In this document: positions 1 through 9,765 of the stretch, in pieces
How positions within the stretch are numbered: the first letter of the stretch is position 1
Layout: the number at the start of each line of letters is the position of its first letter
Assembly: GCA_036417435.1 (NCBI GenBank)
Contig: CM070910.1
Span: 81,638,784-81,702,783 of the forward strand
Direction of reading: 5' to 3'
Length of the DNA stretch: 64,000 nt
Source of the DNA: Inia geoffrensis
Lineage: Eukaryota > Chordata > Mammalia > Artiodactyla > Iniidae
Translations under genes and position numbers: made by a program
Notes under the pieces: generated by a model
What the model saw: only the letters and a program-made list of their open reading frames with translations
The model's database searches: none
What the model was told of the DNA's origin: nothing

Positions 1-1076
1 AACTAACAAACAGCAGCTCCGACATGTCTGTGACCCTGGGCATCACTCTGCAGGACCTCCCTCTGCCTGGTCTTCCAGACACTTCCACTGCACCCAGGGC
101 ACCAAGCCGCTGCCTCCAGCCACCACTGACCCCTCCTCTCCCTGACTTCTGTGTCCCTCTCATTAGGAGACGATTTTCTTGAAGCTGTCTCCCACTCATG
201 GGCCAGATAAAATGATTAGAAAACAAGCCAGAGCTGCAGCCCCTTGTGTATCCGGACTTTCAAGAGCCTACACCTGTTGCTTGGAGATGGCCCGTTCAGC
301 AAGGTCAATTTTCTGCAACTGTGAGCCCCTGAGTAGTGAGGATTGGCTGATCTGTGCAGCCTGACCAGTCAGGCCAGCCCTCCCCAGGTGTGCATGTTTT
401 GAGGTCAATATAAACACCGCACCAGGCAGCAAGAGCCCCTGCAGCTCTGCCTGACACCATATTCTCTGCCCTGTCATTAGTCTCGGGGCTGGGCTGGTGG
501 GAGGGATTGAGAGGCCACGGCTTTGTGAGAGGCCTAGTGTGAGTTGGGCTCTGCTGGACTTTCTGCAGCAGTTTCCAGGCTGCCACCTGCTAAAGAAGAG
601 GATGTGTCACGTATAACTGCTGCTGGAATTTCTCCCTGGGCAGAGGTGAGGGAAGAAAAAAAGCAGTGGGGGCGGGACAGGAGGGGTTTCTCAGGCAGGG
701 AAATGGAAGGCTTCCAGAAGAGCACCCAGGGCCAGGACCATCCTGGCTAACCTGCAGGCACCAAGTCGGCCGGCATGCTGTCGCTTGTGTGGCTCCACGG
801 CCCTTCCTCTAGGCTTTCAAGTCCTTGCACATATTCAGGTGTTTTACCTGGGAAGGGTGGGAACAGTTCAGCAGCAGCTGGCCTGGACTTCAGCTCACGT
901 TTACTCACAGAGGTCTCGGCACAGTCCCCCAGCTTTACAATGAGGACACTTGTTGCGTGGGGGCTGCTTGTTGAATGGGAGATGATTCCCCTCACTGACC
1001 AACTTCAGAATTGTTTACAACTGGAGCAAGTGCCCTGATACTGTTTTCCTCTGTGTAACTGGTGGGTTCTGTTTAG
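1..1076. other. Flanking non-satellite DNA, no gene recognised
   Basis: This stretch has mixed composition and shows no similarity to the satellite that follows. Short open frames exist on both strands (for example 544-750 and 775-1038 on plus, 305-586 on minus), but they overlap one another and I recognise no domain or exon structure in them. A TATAAA at 409-414 lies about 65 bp downstream of an inverted CCAAT (ATTGG, about 342-346), which could be chance or a decayed promoter or LTR. I see no SINE that I can name. It is best read as intergenic or intronic mammalian DNA beside a satellite block. Confidence 0.6.
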
Positions 1077-1094
1077 TTTTTTTTTTTTTTTTTT
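1077..1094. repeat. Poly-T tract (18 T)
   Basis: An uninterrupted run of 18 T lies at the left edge of the AT-rich region before the L1 fragment. On the minus strand it reads as poly-A, so it could be the tail of the minus-strand L1 or of another retroposed element at 1095-1200. A second, shorter T run starts near 1201 and sits closer to recognisable L1 3' UTR sequence, so which run is the true L1 tail is unsettled. The DNA between the two runs is AT-rich and unclassified. Confidence 0.7.
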
Positions 1095-1200
1095 CTTTAT
1101 TTTGGGTTCTAGGTAGATTTTATTCTTCTTTTTTGTATTTACAGATATAAGCATGGAAATAATGTATTCATATAAATGCACGTATGTGAAGGGAAGAACC

Positions 1201-1954
1201 TTTTTTTTCTGTTTTAATTGTTTTTTTAAATTTTGAAATATATTTTAGTTTTTTATACAGCAGGTTTTTATTGGTTATCTATTTTACACTTGGTTACCTA
1301 TTTATCTATTGGTTATCTATTTTATACATATAAATGCCAATCTGAATCTCTCAACTCCTCCCACCACCTAACCCCCACAGCTTTCCTCACTTGATGTCCA
1401 TATGTTTTTTTTCTCTACATCTGTTGCTCTATTTCTGCCTTGCCAACTGGTTCACCTGCACAATTTTTCTAGGTTCCACATATATGCATTCATATACAAT
1501 ATTTGTTTTTCTCTTTCTGACATACTTCACTCTCTATGACAGTCTCTAGATCCATTGACATCTCTACAAATGATCCAACTTCATTCATTCTTATGGCTGA
1601 GTAATATTCCATTTTATATATGTATCATCTCTTTATGCATTCATGTGTCTGTGGACATTTAGGTTGCTTCCATTACCTGGCTATTATAGTGATGCAATGA
1701 ACTTTGTGGTGAAAGGCTCCTCTTTATTTTTGTTTTTTTTCTGGATATATGCCCAGGAGTGAGATGGCTGGATCATATGGTAATTTATGGTTAGTTTTTA
1801 AGGAACCTCCATGCTGTTCTCTATTGTAACTGTATCAATTTACATTCCCAACAATAGTGGAAGAGGTTTCCTTTTCTCCACACCATTCGAGCATTTGTTG
1901 TTTGCAGAATTTCTGATAATGCCCATTCTAACAGGTGTGAGGTGATACTTCATT
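1201..1954 (-). mobile_element. 5'-truncated LINE-1 3' end (3' UTR and end of ORF2)
   Basis: Read on the plus strand, this is the reverse complement of a mammalian L1 3' end. Landmarks are the stretch around 1598-1612 (GAGTAATATTCCATT), 1747-1780 (ATATATGCCCAGGAGT, then GGATCATATGG), 1798-1812 (TTAAGGAACCTCCAT) and 1930-1952 (AACAGGTGTGAGGTGATAC). These are reverse complements of the conserved C-terminal ORF2 region, and 1230-1560 looks like 3' UTR. It is heavily mutated and cannot be active. It is cut at 1954, inside ORF2, where satellite begins. Because the satellite monomers also carry L1-like DNA in the same orientation, this fragment serves as an internal reference for their origin. Family assignment is from memory of cetartiodactyl L1s. 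Confidence 0.82.
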
Positions 1955-3152
1955 GTTGAGTTTATTTCTTTGAGCAAGGAGTAGGTCCTGTCTATTACAT
2001 ACTTGGCTTATGGAATGTTTTTTGGGTTAATTTCAATCTCTGGTTTTATGACGCACCCCAACTCAACTTTCCCCTTAAAAAAAGCATAAGATTGTTTCCT
2101 AAAAGTGAGACTCTGTTCTGTTTTGTAATTCAGTTCATGTGTAGCCAAGTTTACATTCCCTTTATTAGTGATAACTTATAATAATTTTCTTTTTCTGTGT
2201 GACTTATTTCACATAGAATCATCGTACTGGAATCCATTCATTTTGCTTCTACAGGCCTGATTACATTAATATCACTGTTGAGTGATATTTCATTATACAA
2301 AAGAAGCACAAGGTCTTTATCCATTTTTTTCTGTCCAGGATATATAAGTTGTACTGTAGTGGACATTGCTGAAAACACATCAGTCCTAAATATTGGGGTG
2401 GCTGTGTCTTCCTCCTTTAAATTTTCCTAAGCTATAGGGCCATAAGTGGAAGTGCCTTAGGCTCTGTGGCTTTGATTTTTAGATGTTTCAGGAAACACCA
2501 TACACATCTCCACAGTACTCATTGGCAATTTACATCCCGCCAATCAGCATAACCAAGTTCCCTGTACTCCATGGCCAGTCCTGTCTCTCGGGATTTTACA
2601 CTTTTTTCAGACGACACTTTAAAGCGGTGGGAAGTGAGACTTCATTGTAGTGCAAATTTCCATTACAGGCTTGTTTGTTGGTCAAGAAGAGTGTATGCGT
2701 TTTTTCTGGAATATATTCAGGAAAAAACACATACGCCCTTTTTGGCTAAGTGTATCATTGTCAAAGTGCTGCCTCTTTTCGTTTACTTTCAGAGCAATTT
2801 TAATCTACCACCGGATATCTGTTTTCTGCAATTCTGAATCGCGTTCAAGTCCTCTTCACAGCCTTCCTTCAATATATTTTTGGATGATAGGGGTCATGTG
2901 TAATTGTGCAGGATTATGAATTACAGTGTTCAAAAAGCTCCTTTTTTTAACTAGCTTCCTTGTGAGCTGACTGCAAAACCGAAGAATTGCTTCAGGCCCT
3001 AACCTGGTTCTGGCAAGGCACGCTGAGACTTTGGTGAATTCTTCTCCCTGGTGGGAAATCAGGGTTCAATGTGCCCGTCCAAACACATAGAGTTAGTCCC
3101 TCATTGGATCTCCTTATTCCTGGTCATCTTCTACAGAAATTACTAACTGTGA
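1955..3152. repeat. Satellite monomer U1 (edge, divergent, 3'-truncated)
   Basis: This is the first monomer after the L1 junction. It is clearly homologous to the interior units but strongly diverged, with a degenerate palindrome (2678-2749). It stops after GAAATTACTAACTGTG and continues directly into U2 sequence starting ACAGTTCATG, so the last ~465 bp of U1 and first ~260 bp of U2 are missing. Several positions look more like L1 than interior units do, for example CTGTTTTGTAATTCAGTTCAT and GATTTTTAGATGTTTCAGGAA. Confidence 0.9.
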
Positions 3153-4715
3153 CACAGTTCATGTGGAGCCGTGTTTATACTCCCGGTATTAGTGATATGT
3201 TGTGATGTTTCTTTTTCTGTGTGACTTATTTCACTTAGAAGCATTGTACCTACATCCACTCATTATGCTGCTACTGGTCTGTGGCCATTGATTTCATTGT
3301 TGAGTGATATTCCATTGTAGGTATGTACCACAACTGCTATATGCATTTTTCTCTTTCTGGGCTATTGAAGTTGTACCATAGTCAAGGTTCGCGTAAACAG
3401 AGCAGCCCCAAACTTTGGTGTGGCTTTGTCTTTTTCATTCAAATTTTCCGAATCTATAGCACCATAAGTGGAAGTGCCCTAGGCTCTATAGCTTGTTTTT
3501 TTCTTTGTTCCAGGAAACACCATACAGTTCTCCAGAGTGGCTGTTGGAACATTACATCCCGCCCATCAGCATAACAAGGCTGCCGGTTCTCCATGGCCTG
3601 TCCTGCCTCTCTGAATTTTCCACTTTTTTCGGACGGCCCTTTAGAGCGGTGGGAAGTCAGACTTCTTTTTACTGCAGATTTCCATTGCAGGCTTGCTTGG
3701 TTGGGCAGAAACGGCATATGCTTTTTTTCTTGAATATATTCAGGAAAAAACGCATATGCCCTCTTTGGCCAAGTGCATCATTTTCGAAGTGCTGCCTCTT
3801 TTCCTATACTTTCAGAGCAATTCTTATCCACCACCTGTTATCTATTTTCTGCAATTCTGCCTCGTGTTCAAGTCCTCTTCAGAGCCTTCCTTCAATAAAT
3901 TTTTGGATGATAGGGGACATTTGTAACTCTGCAGGATTGTGAATTACAGTGCCCCAAATCTCCTTTTGTCAACTCGCTTTCTTGTGTGCTGACCGCAAAA
4001 CCGAAGAATTGCTTCAGGCCCTAATCTCGTTCCACACTGGCATGCTGAGCATTTGGGGAATTCTTCTTCCTGGAGGGAAATCAGAGTTCAATGTGCCCGT
4101 CTAAACACATAGAGTTAGTAGCTCATTGGTTGTCCTTATTCCTGTTCATCTTTTGCAGAAATTGCACACTGTGCCAAACGAGAAGTTAAAGGGCCGGACT
4201 CTCAAAGTGTGGAGAGGGTTAATAAAATATCTGGAACGTCGAATAAGAGTACTAGGGGTCGAAAATGGCGATGAGCATTAGAAAGTTTGCCTGGTGACTT
4301 GGTGGACCATATTCTGCGTTTTCCATGCATATTTTAGCTGAAGGATAAACCCCTTAAACCTGGAGATTTGGGAACCATGGAATGGGAACCATTCACCATT
4401 ACGTCAAATGGTCTGCATTCCCTCAACAATCCTATCAGCCCCAAGTGTCCAGCCTTATCTCTTCCCCAGCTGTGGATGTAGAGGTGGTAAATCCAAGATT
4501 CCTCACAAGCCCTGAAGGACTTATTTAAGAATTTCTCTATATTTCACAGTCTTTGTGTTTTGTTTTTCAAATTTATTTGTATAAGAGGAGTTATCTTATT
4601 TTCACTGCTGTGTTTATGCTGCTGTACACAAATGATTTTCTTACGGAGGCCTATAAATGTATGGGTTTTAAGTTTCTTCATAGTCAGGTATAACCCAAGG
4701 TTTTGATTACGGGGT
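3153..4715. repeat. Satellite monomer U2 (edge, 5'-truncated)
   Basis: The unit starts within the monomer at the deletion junction and then runs to the next phase marker. Its palindrome (3701-3772) is imperfect. Both arms carry CATATG where interior units carry CGTATG and CATACG, a paired difference. The stretch at about 4442-4455 near its end is homologous to the duplication junction at about 32203-32217. Confidence 0.9.
3454..3717 (-). pseudogene. Relic of L1 ORF2 C-terminal region inside monomer U2
   Basis: The minus strand carries an open frame of 87 codons whose second half reads QQPLWRTVWCFLEQ followed by RALPLMVL. Known mammalian L1 ORF2 proteins have a C-terminal QPLWKxVWxFL motif followed about 15 residues later by AIPLLGIYP, so spacing and order match. 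Upstream residues SLTSHRSKG sit where ORF2 has a HLTPVRMA-like stretch. The frame has no start context and no rest of the enzyme, so it is a non-functional fossil. It is closer to the L1 motif here (RTVW) than in interior monomers (RSGW), as expected of an older, less homogenised copy. Confidence 0.65.
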
Positions 4716-6447
4716 GTTGAGTGCATTTGGTTGAGCAACGAGTAGGTTTTTTCTAATATATATTTGGCTTGTGGAATGGTATATGTCCTAATGCCAACCT
4801 CTGGTTCTATGCAGCCTCCACACTCTCCTTTCCCCTTAAGCAAGCATAAGTTTCTTTTGTAAATGGAGACTCTGTTGTGTTTTGTAATGCAGTTCATGCG
4901 TAGCCGTGTTTACATTCCCGGTCTTAGTGATAACTTATGATGTTTCTTTTTTTGTGTGACTTATTACACTTAGAATCATCGTACTGAAATCCACTCATTA
5001 TGCTGCTACTGGTCTGTTGCCATTGATTTCATTGTTGAGTGATAGTCCATTGTAGGTATGTACCACAACTTCTAAATCTATTTTTCTCTTTCTGGGCTAT
5101 TGAAGTTGTACCATAGTCAAGGTTCCCGTACACAGAGCAGCCCCAAACTTTGGTGTGGCTGTGTCTTTTTCATTTAAATTTTCCGAATCTATAGCACCAT
5201 AAGTGGAAGTGCCCTAGGCTCTCTGGCTTGGTTTCTTCTTTGTTCCAGGAAACACCGTACACTTCTCCAGAGTGGCTGTTGGCAATTTACATCGCCCACA
5301 TCAGCATAACAAGGCGGCCGGTACTTCATGGCCTGTCCTGCTTTTCTGGATTTTACACTTTTTTCGGGTGGCCCTTTTGTGTGGTGGAAGTGAGACTTTA
5401 TTTTAGTGTGGTTTTCCATTGAGGCTTGCTTGGTTGGCCAAAAAGAGCGTATGCATTTTTTCCTGAATATATTCAGGAAAAAACGCATACGCCCTTTTTG
5501 GCCAAGTGCAGCACTGTCAAACTGCTGCCTCTTTTCTACGCTTTCAGAGCAATTCTTATCTACCCCCTGATATCTGTTTACTGCAATTCTGCGTCGTGTT
5601 CAAGTCCTCTTCACAGTCTTCCTTCAATAAATTTTTGGATGATAGGGGTCATTTGAAACTCTGCCGGATTGTGTGTTTCAGTGCAAAAAATCTCCTTTTC
5701 TCAACTCGCTTTCTTGTGAGCTGACCGCAAACCCGAAGATTTGCTTCAGTCCCTAATCTCATTCCGGAATGGAACTCTGAGCCTTTGGTGAATTCTTCTT
5801 CCTGTAGGGAAATTAGAGTGCAATGTGCCCGACCAAACACATCGAGATAGCAGCTAATTGGTTCTCCTTATTCCTGATCATATTCTACAGAAATTGAAAA
5901 CTGTGCGAAACAAGAGGTCAAAGGCAGTGACTCTCCAAGTGGGGAGAATGTTAATATAGCATCTGGAACGGCGAACTCGAGTACCAGGGTGCGAAAATGG
6001 CGATGAGTTTTAGAAATTTTGCCTGATCACTTTGTGGACCATATTCTGGGTTTTCCATGCATATTTTAGCTGAACGATAAATCCCTTAAACATGGAGATT
6101 TGGGACCCGTTGAATGGGATCCATGCACAATTACCTCAAAGGGTCTGCATTCCCTCACCAATAGTATCAGCCCCAAGTGTGCAGCCTTATCTCTCCCACA
6201 GCTGTGGATGTAGAGGTGGTAAATCCAAGATTTCTCACAAGCCCTCAAGGACTTATTTAAGAATTTCTCTCTATTTCACAGTCCTTGTGCTTTCTTTTTC
6301 AAATTTATTTTTATAAGGGGATTTAGCTTATTTACACTGCCGTGTGTATGCTGCTGTACACAAATGATTTTCTTATGTAGACCTATAAATGTATGGGTTT
6401 TAATTTTCTTCATAGTCAGGTATATTCCTACGTTTTGAATACGGGGT
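4716..6447. repeat. Satellite monomer U3 (1,732 bp)
   Basis: This is the first complete unit and is intermediate in divergence between the edge and the interior. Its palindrome (5434-5505) has two mismatched pairs. It is the first unit included whole in the duplication; its copy is U19. Confidence 0.95.
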
Positions 6448-8181
6448 GTTGAGTCCATTTGGTTGAGCGAGGAGTAGGTCTTGTCTAACATATATTTGGC
6501 TTATGGAATGGTATCTGTCCTAATGTTAACCACTGGTTTTATGCAGCCTCCCCACTCTCCTTTGACCTTAAGCAAGCATAAATTTCTTTTGTAAATGTGA
6601 GTCTCTGTTGTGTTTTGGAATGCAGTTCACAAGTAGTCGTGTTTACATTCCCGGTATTAGTGATATGTTATGATGTTTCTTTTTCTGTGTGACTTATTTC
6701 ACTTAGAATCATCGTAACTAAATCCACTCATTATGCTGCTACTGGTCTGTTGCCATTTATTTCATTGTTGAGTGATATTCCATTGTAGGGATGTACCACA
6801 ACTTCTATATCCATTTTTCTCTTTCTGGGCTATTGAACTTGTACCAGAGTCAAGGTTCCCGTACACAGAGCAGCCCCAAACTTTGATGTGGTTCTGTCTT
6901 TTTCATTTAAATTTTCCGAATCTATAGCACCATAAGTGGAAGTGCCCTAGGCTCTCTAGCTTGCTTTTTTCTTTGTTCCAGGAAACACCATCCACATCTC
7001 CAGAGTGGCTGTTGGCAATTTACATCCCGCCCATCAGCATAACAAGGCTGCCGGTTCTCCATGGCCTGTCCTGCCTCTCTGGATTTTACATTTTTTTCGG
7101 CGGGCCCTTTTGATCGGTGGGAAGTGAGACTTCCTTGTAGTGCGGATTTCCATTGCAGGCTTGCTTGGTTGGCCAAAAAGGGCGTATGCGTTTTTTCCTG
7201 AATATATTCAGGAAAAAACGCATACGCCCTTTTTGGCCAAGTGCATCACTGTCGAACTGCTGCCTCTTTTCCTACGATTTCAGAGCAATTCTTATCTACC
7301 ACCTGATATCTGTTTTCTGCAATTCTGTGTCGTGTTCAAGTCCTCTCCACAGTCTTCCTTCAATAAATTTTTGGATGATAGGGGTCATTTGGAACTCCGC
7401 AGGATTGTGAGTTACAGTGCCAAAAATCTCCTTTTCTCAACTCGCTTTCTTGTGAGCTGACCGCAAACCCGAATAATTGCTTCAGGCCCTAATCTCGTTC
7501 CGGCATTGCACGCTGAGCCTTTGGTGAATTCTTCTTCCTGTAGGGAAATCATCGTTCAATGTGCCCGTCCAAACACATCGAGTTAGCCGCTCATTGGTTC
7601 TCCTTATTCCTGCTCATCTTCCACAGAAATTGCAAACTGTGCCAAGCAAGAGGTCAAAGGCACTGACTCTCGAAGTGGGGAGAATGTTAATATCGCATCT
7701 GGAAAGGAGAACTCGAGTAACGGGGGGAAAATGGCGATGAATTTTAGAAATTTTGCCTGATCACTTCGTGGACCATATTCTGGGTTTTCCATGCATATTT
7801 TAGCTGAAGGATAAATCCCTTAAACGTGGAGATTTGGGACCCGTGGAATGGGAATCATGCACCATTACATCAAAGGGTCTGCATTCCCTCACCAATAGTA
7901 TCAGCCCCAAGTGTCCAGCCTTACCTTTCCCCCAGCTGTGGATGTAGATGTGGTAAATCCAAGATTTCTCGCAAGACCTCAAGGACTTATTTAAGAATTT
8001 CTCTCTATTTCACAGTCCTTGTGCTTTCTTTTTCAAATTTATTTTTATAAGGGGATTTAGATTATTTACACTGCTGTGTGTATGCTGCTGTACACAAGTG
8101 ATTTTCTTATGGAGACCTATAAATGTATGGGTTTTAAGTTTCTTCACAGTCAGGTTTATTCCTAGGTTTTGAATACGGGGT
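6448..8181. repeat. Satellite monomer U4 (1,734 bp)
   Basis: The left part is still somewhat edge-like, the right part close to interior type. The palindrome (7169-7240) is perfect over 72 bp. Copy in the second block: U20, with a single substitution noted at 7743/35505. Confidence 0.95.
6922..7176 (-). pseudogene. Relic of L1 ORF2 C-terminal region inside monomer U4
   Basis: An 84-codon minus-strand frame contains CQQPLWRCGWCFLEQ and RALPLMVL, the same relic as at 3454-3717. Equivalent frames recur in many monomers, for example 8656-8910, 17330-17632, 34684-34938, 36418-36672 and 45093-45347. Other units break the frame early. Survival as an open frame reflects recent homogenisation of the satellite rather than selection for a protein. 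It is not a gene. Confidence 0.6.
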
Positions 8182-9110
8182 GTTGAGTCGATTTGGCTGA
8201 GCGAGGAGTAGGTCTTGTCTAATATATATTTGGCTTTTGGAATGGTATCTGTCCTAATGTCCATCTCTGGTTTTATGCAGCCTCCGCACTCTCCTTTGAC
8301 CTTAAGCAAGCATAAATTTCTTTTGTAAATGTGAGACTCTGTTGTGTTTTGAAATGCAGTTCATGCGTAGTCGTGTTTCCATTCCCGCTATTAGTGATAT
8401 CTTATGATGTTTCTTTTTCTGTGTGACTTATTTCACTTAGAATCATCGTAACTAAATCCACTCATTATGCTGCTACTGGTCTGTGGCCATTGATTTCATT
8501 GTTGAGTGATATTCCATTGTAGGGATGTACCACAACTTCTATATCCATTTTTCTCTTTCTGGGCTATTGAAGTTGTACCATAGTCAAGGTTCCCGTACAC
8601 AGAGCAGCCCCAAATTTTCGTGTGGCTCTGTCTTTTTCATTTAAATTTTCCGAATCTATAGCACCATAAGTGGAAGTGCCCTAGGCTCTCTAGCTTGTTT
8701 TTTTCTTTGTTCCAGGAAACACCATCCACTTCTCCAGAGTGGCTGTTGGCAATTTACATCCCGCCCATCAGCATAACAAGGCTGTTGGTTCTCCATGGCC
8801 TGTCCTGACTCTCTGTATTTTACATTTATTTCGGAGGGCCCTTTTGATCGGTGGGAAGTGAGACTTCCTTGTAGTGCGGATTTCCATTGCAGGCTTGCTT
8901 GGTTGGCCAAAAAGGGCGTATGCGTTTTTTCCTGAATATATTCAGGAAAAAACGCATACGCCCTTTTTGGCCAAGTGCATCACTGTCGAACTGCTGCCTC
9001 TTTTCCTACGATTTCAGAGCAATTCTTATCTACCACCTGATATCTGTTTTCTGCAATTCTGTGTCGTGTTCAAATCCTCTTCACAGTCTTCCTTCAATAA
9101 ATTTTTGGAT
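8030..9110 (-). mobile_element. L1-derived segment of the monomer (representative, across U4/U5 boundary)
   Basis: This part of the monomer aligns by eye, in order, with a reverse-strand L1 3' end. It runs from an AT-rich stretch resembling the 3' terminus (about 8030-8060), through 3' UTR-like sequence containing GTAGGTCTTGTCTAATATATA and GTGTGACTTATTTCACTTAG, to ORF2-like sequence. Matches to the flanking L1 at 1201-1954 include GTGATATTCCATTGTAGG versus GTAATATTCCATTTTATA, CAATTTACATCCCGCC versus CAATTTACATTCCCAA, and GGTGGGAAGTGAGACTTCC versus GGTGTGAGGTGATACTTC. The similarity appears to resume after the palindrome (8903-8974) to about TTCAAATCCTCTTCAC. The outer limits are approximate. 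The same architecture occurs in every full monomer. Confidence 0.7.
8903..8974. mobile_element. 72-bp perfect palindrome, probable mariner-type MITE (representative, U5)
   Basis: This is a perfect inverted repeat of 36 bp per arm with no spacer, beginning TTGGCCAAAAAGGGCG and ending with its complement. From memory, cetartiodactyl genomes carry short palindromic mariner-derived elements with TTGGCCAAAAAG ends, like the ~80-bp MADE1 of primates, and the length and termini here fit that class. L1-like sequence appears on both sides, so the palindrome reads as an insertion into the L1-derived segment before amplification. No clear TA target duplication survives. Every monomer carries it; many have 1-3 arm mismatches. 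A role as a hairpin or recombination hotspot is possible but untested. Confidence 0.6.
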
Positions 9111-9765
9111 GATAGGGGTCATTTGGAACTCCGCAGGATTGTGAGTTACAGTGCCAAAAATCTCCTTTTCTCAACTCGCTTTCTTGTGAGCTGACCGCAA
9201 ACCCGAATAATTGCTTCAGGCCCTAATCTCGTGCCGGCATGGCACGCTGAGCCTTTGGTGAATTCTTCTTCCTGGAGGGAAATCATCGTTCAGTGTGCCC
9301 GTCCAAACACATCGAGTTAGCCGCTCATTGGTTCTCCTTATTCCTGCTCATCTTCCACAGAAATTGCAAACTGTGCCAAACAAGAGGTGAAAGGCACTGA
9401 CTCTCCAAGTGGGGAGTATGTTAATATCGCATCTGGAAAGGCGAACTCGAGTACCAGGGGGGGGAAATGGCAATGAATTTTAGAAATTTTGCCTGATCAC
9501 TTCGTGGACCATATTCTGGGTTTTCCATGCATATTTTAGCTGAAGGATAAATCCCTTAAACGTGGAGATTTGGGACGCGTGGAATGGGAAACATGCACCA
9601 TTACCTCAGAGGGTCTGCATTCCCTCACCAATAGTAACAGCCCCAAGTGTCCAGCCTTATCTCTCCCCCAGCTGTGGATGTAGAGGTGGTAAATCCAAGA
9701 TTTCTCGCAAGACCTCAAGGACTTATTTAAGAATTTCTCTCTATTTCACAGTCCTTGTGCTTTCT
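9111..9765. repeat. Non-L1, CpG-containing block of the monomer (representative, U5)
   Basis: This part of the monomer shows no L1 likeness that I can find and is less AT-rich than the rest. It holds most of the CpG dinucleotides, a GAATTC, a CTCGAG, a G-run of 7-9 bases (G8 here) that varies among monomers, and two overlapping short open frames on opposite strands that recur in nearly all units. Its origin is unknown to me; an old LTR or unique genomic DNA captured with the L1 are both possible. Confidence 0.6.

Noticed and set aside
305..1038. Several 60-93 codon frames in the left flank
   Set aside because: Mutually overlapping on both strands, low complexity in places, no splice or domain evidence. 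Length is expected by chance at this base composition.
7140..7460. Plus-strand frame of 104-106 codons spanning the palindrome (70 codons in U18 and U31-U35)
   Set aside because: It crosses the putative MITE and the reverse strand of an L1 fragment, lengths vary with single-base changes, and nothing suggests translation.
7800..8050. Overlapping 60-codon minus-strand and 74-codon plus-strand open frames, present in almost every monomer
   Set aside because: They overlap on opposite strands, lack any recognisable domain, and are conserved only because all monomers are homogenised. Edge units change them freely.
8903..8974. Intrinsic transcription terminator
   Set aside because: The stem-loop with T runs only superficially resembles one; it is a spacer-free 72-bp palindrome in a eukaryotic satellite.
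9096..9101. AATAAA as a polyadenylation signal in each monomer
   Set aside because: No transcript or gene lies upstream, and the hexamer is common in AT-rich DNA.
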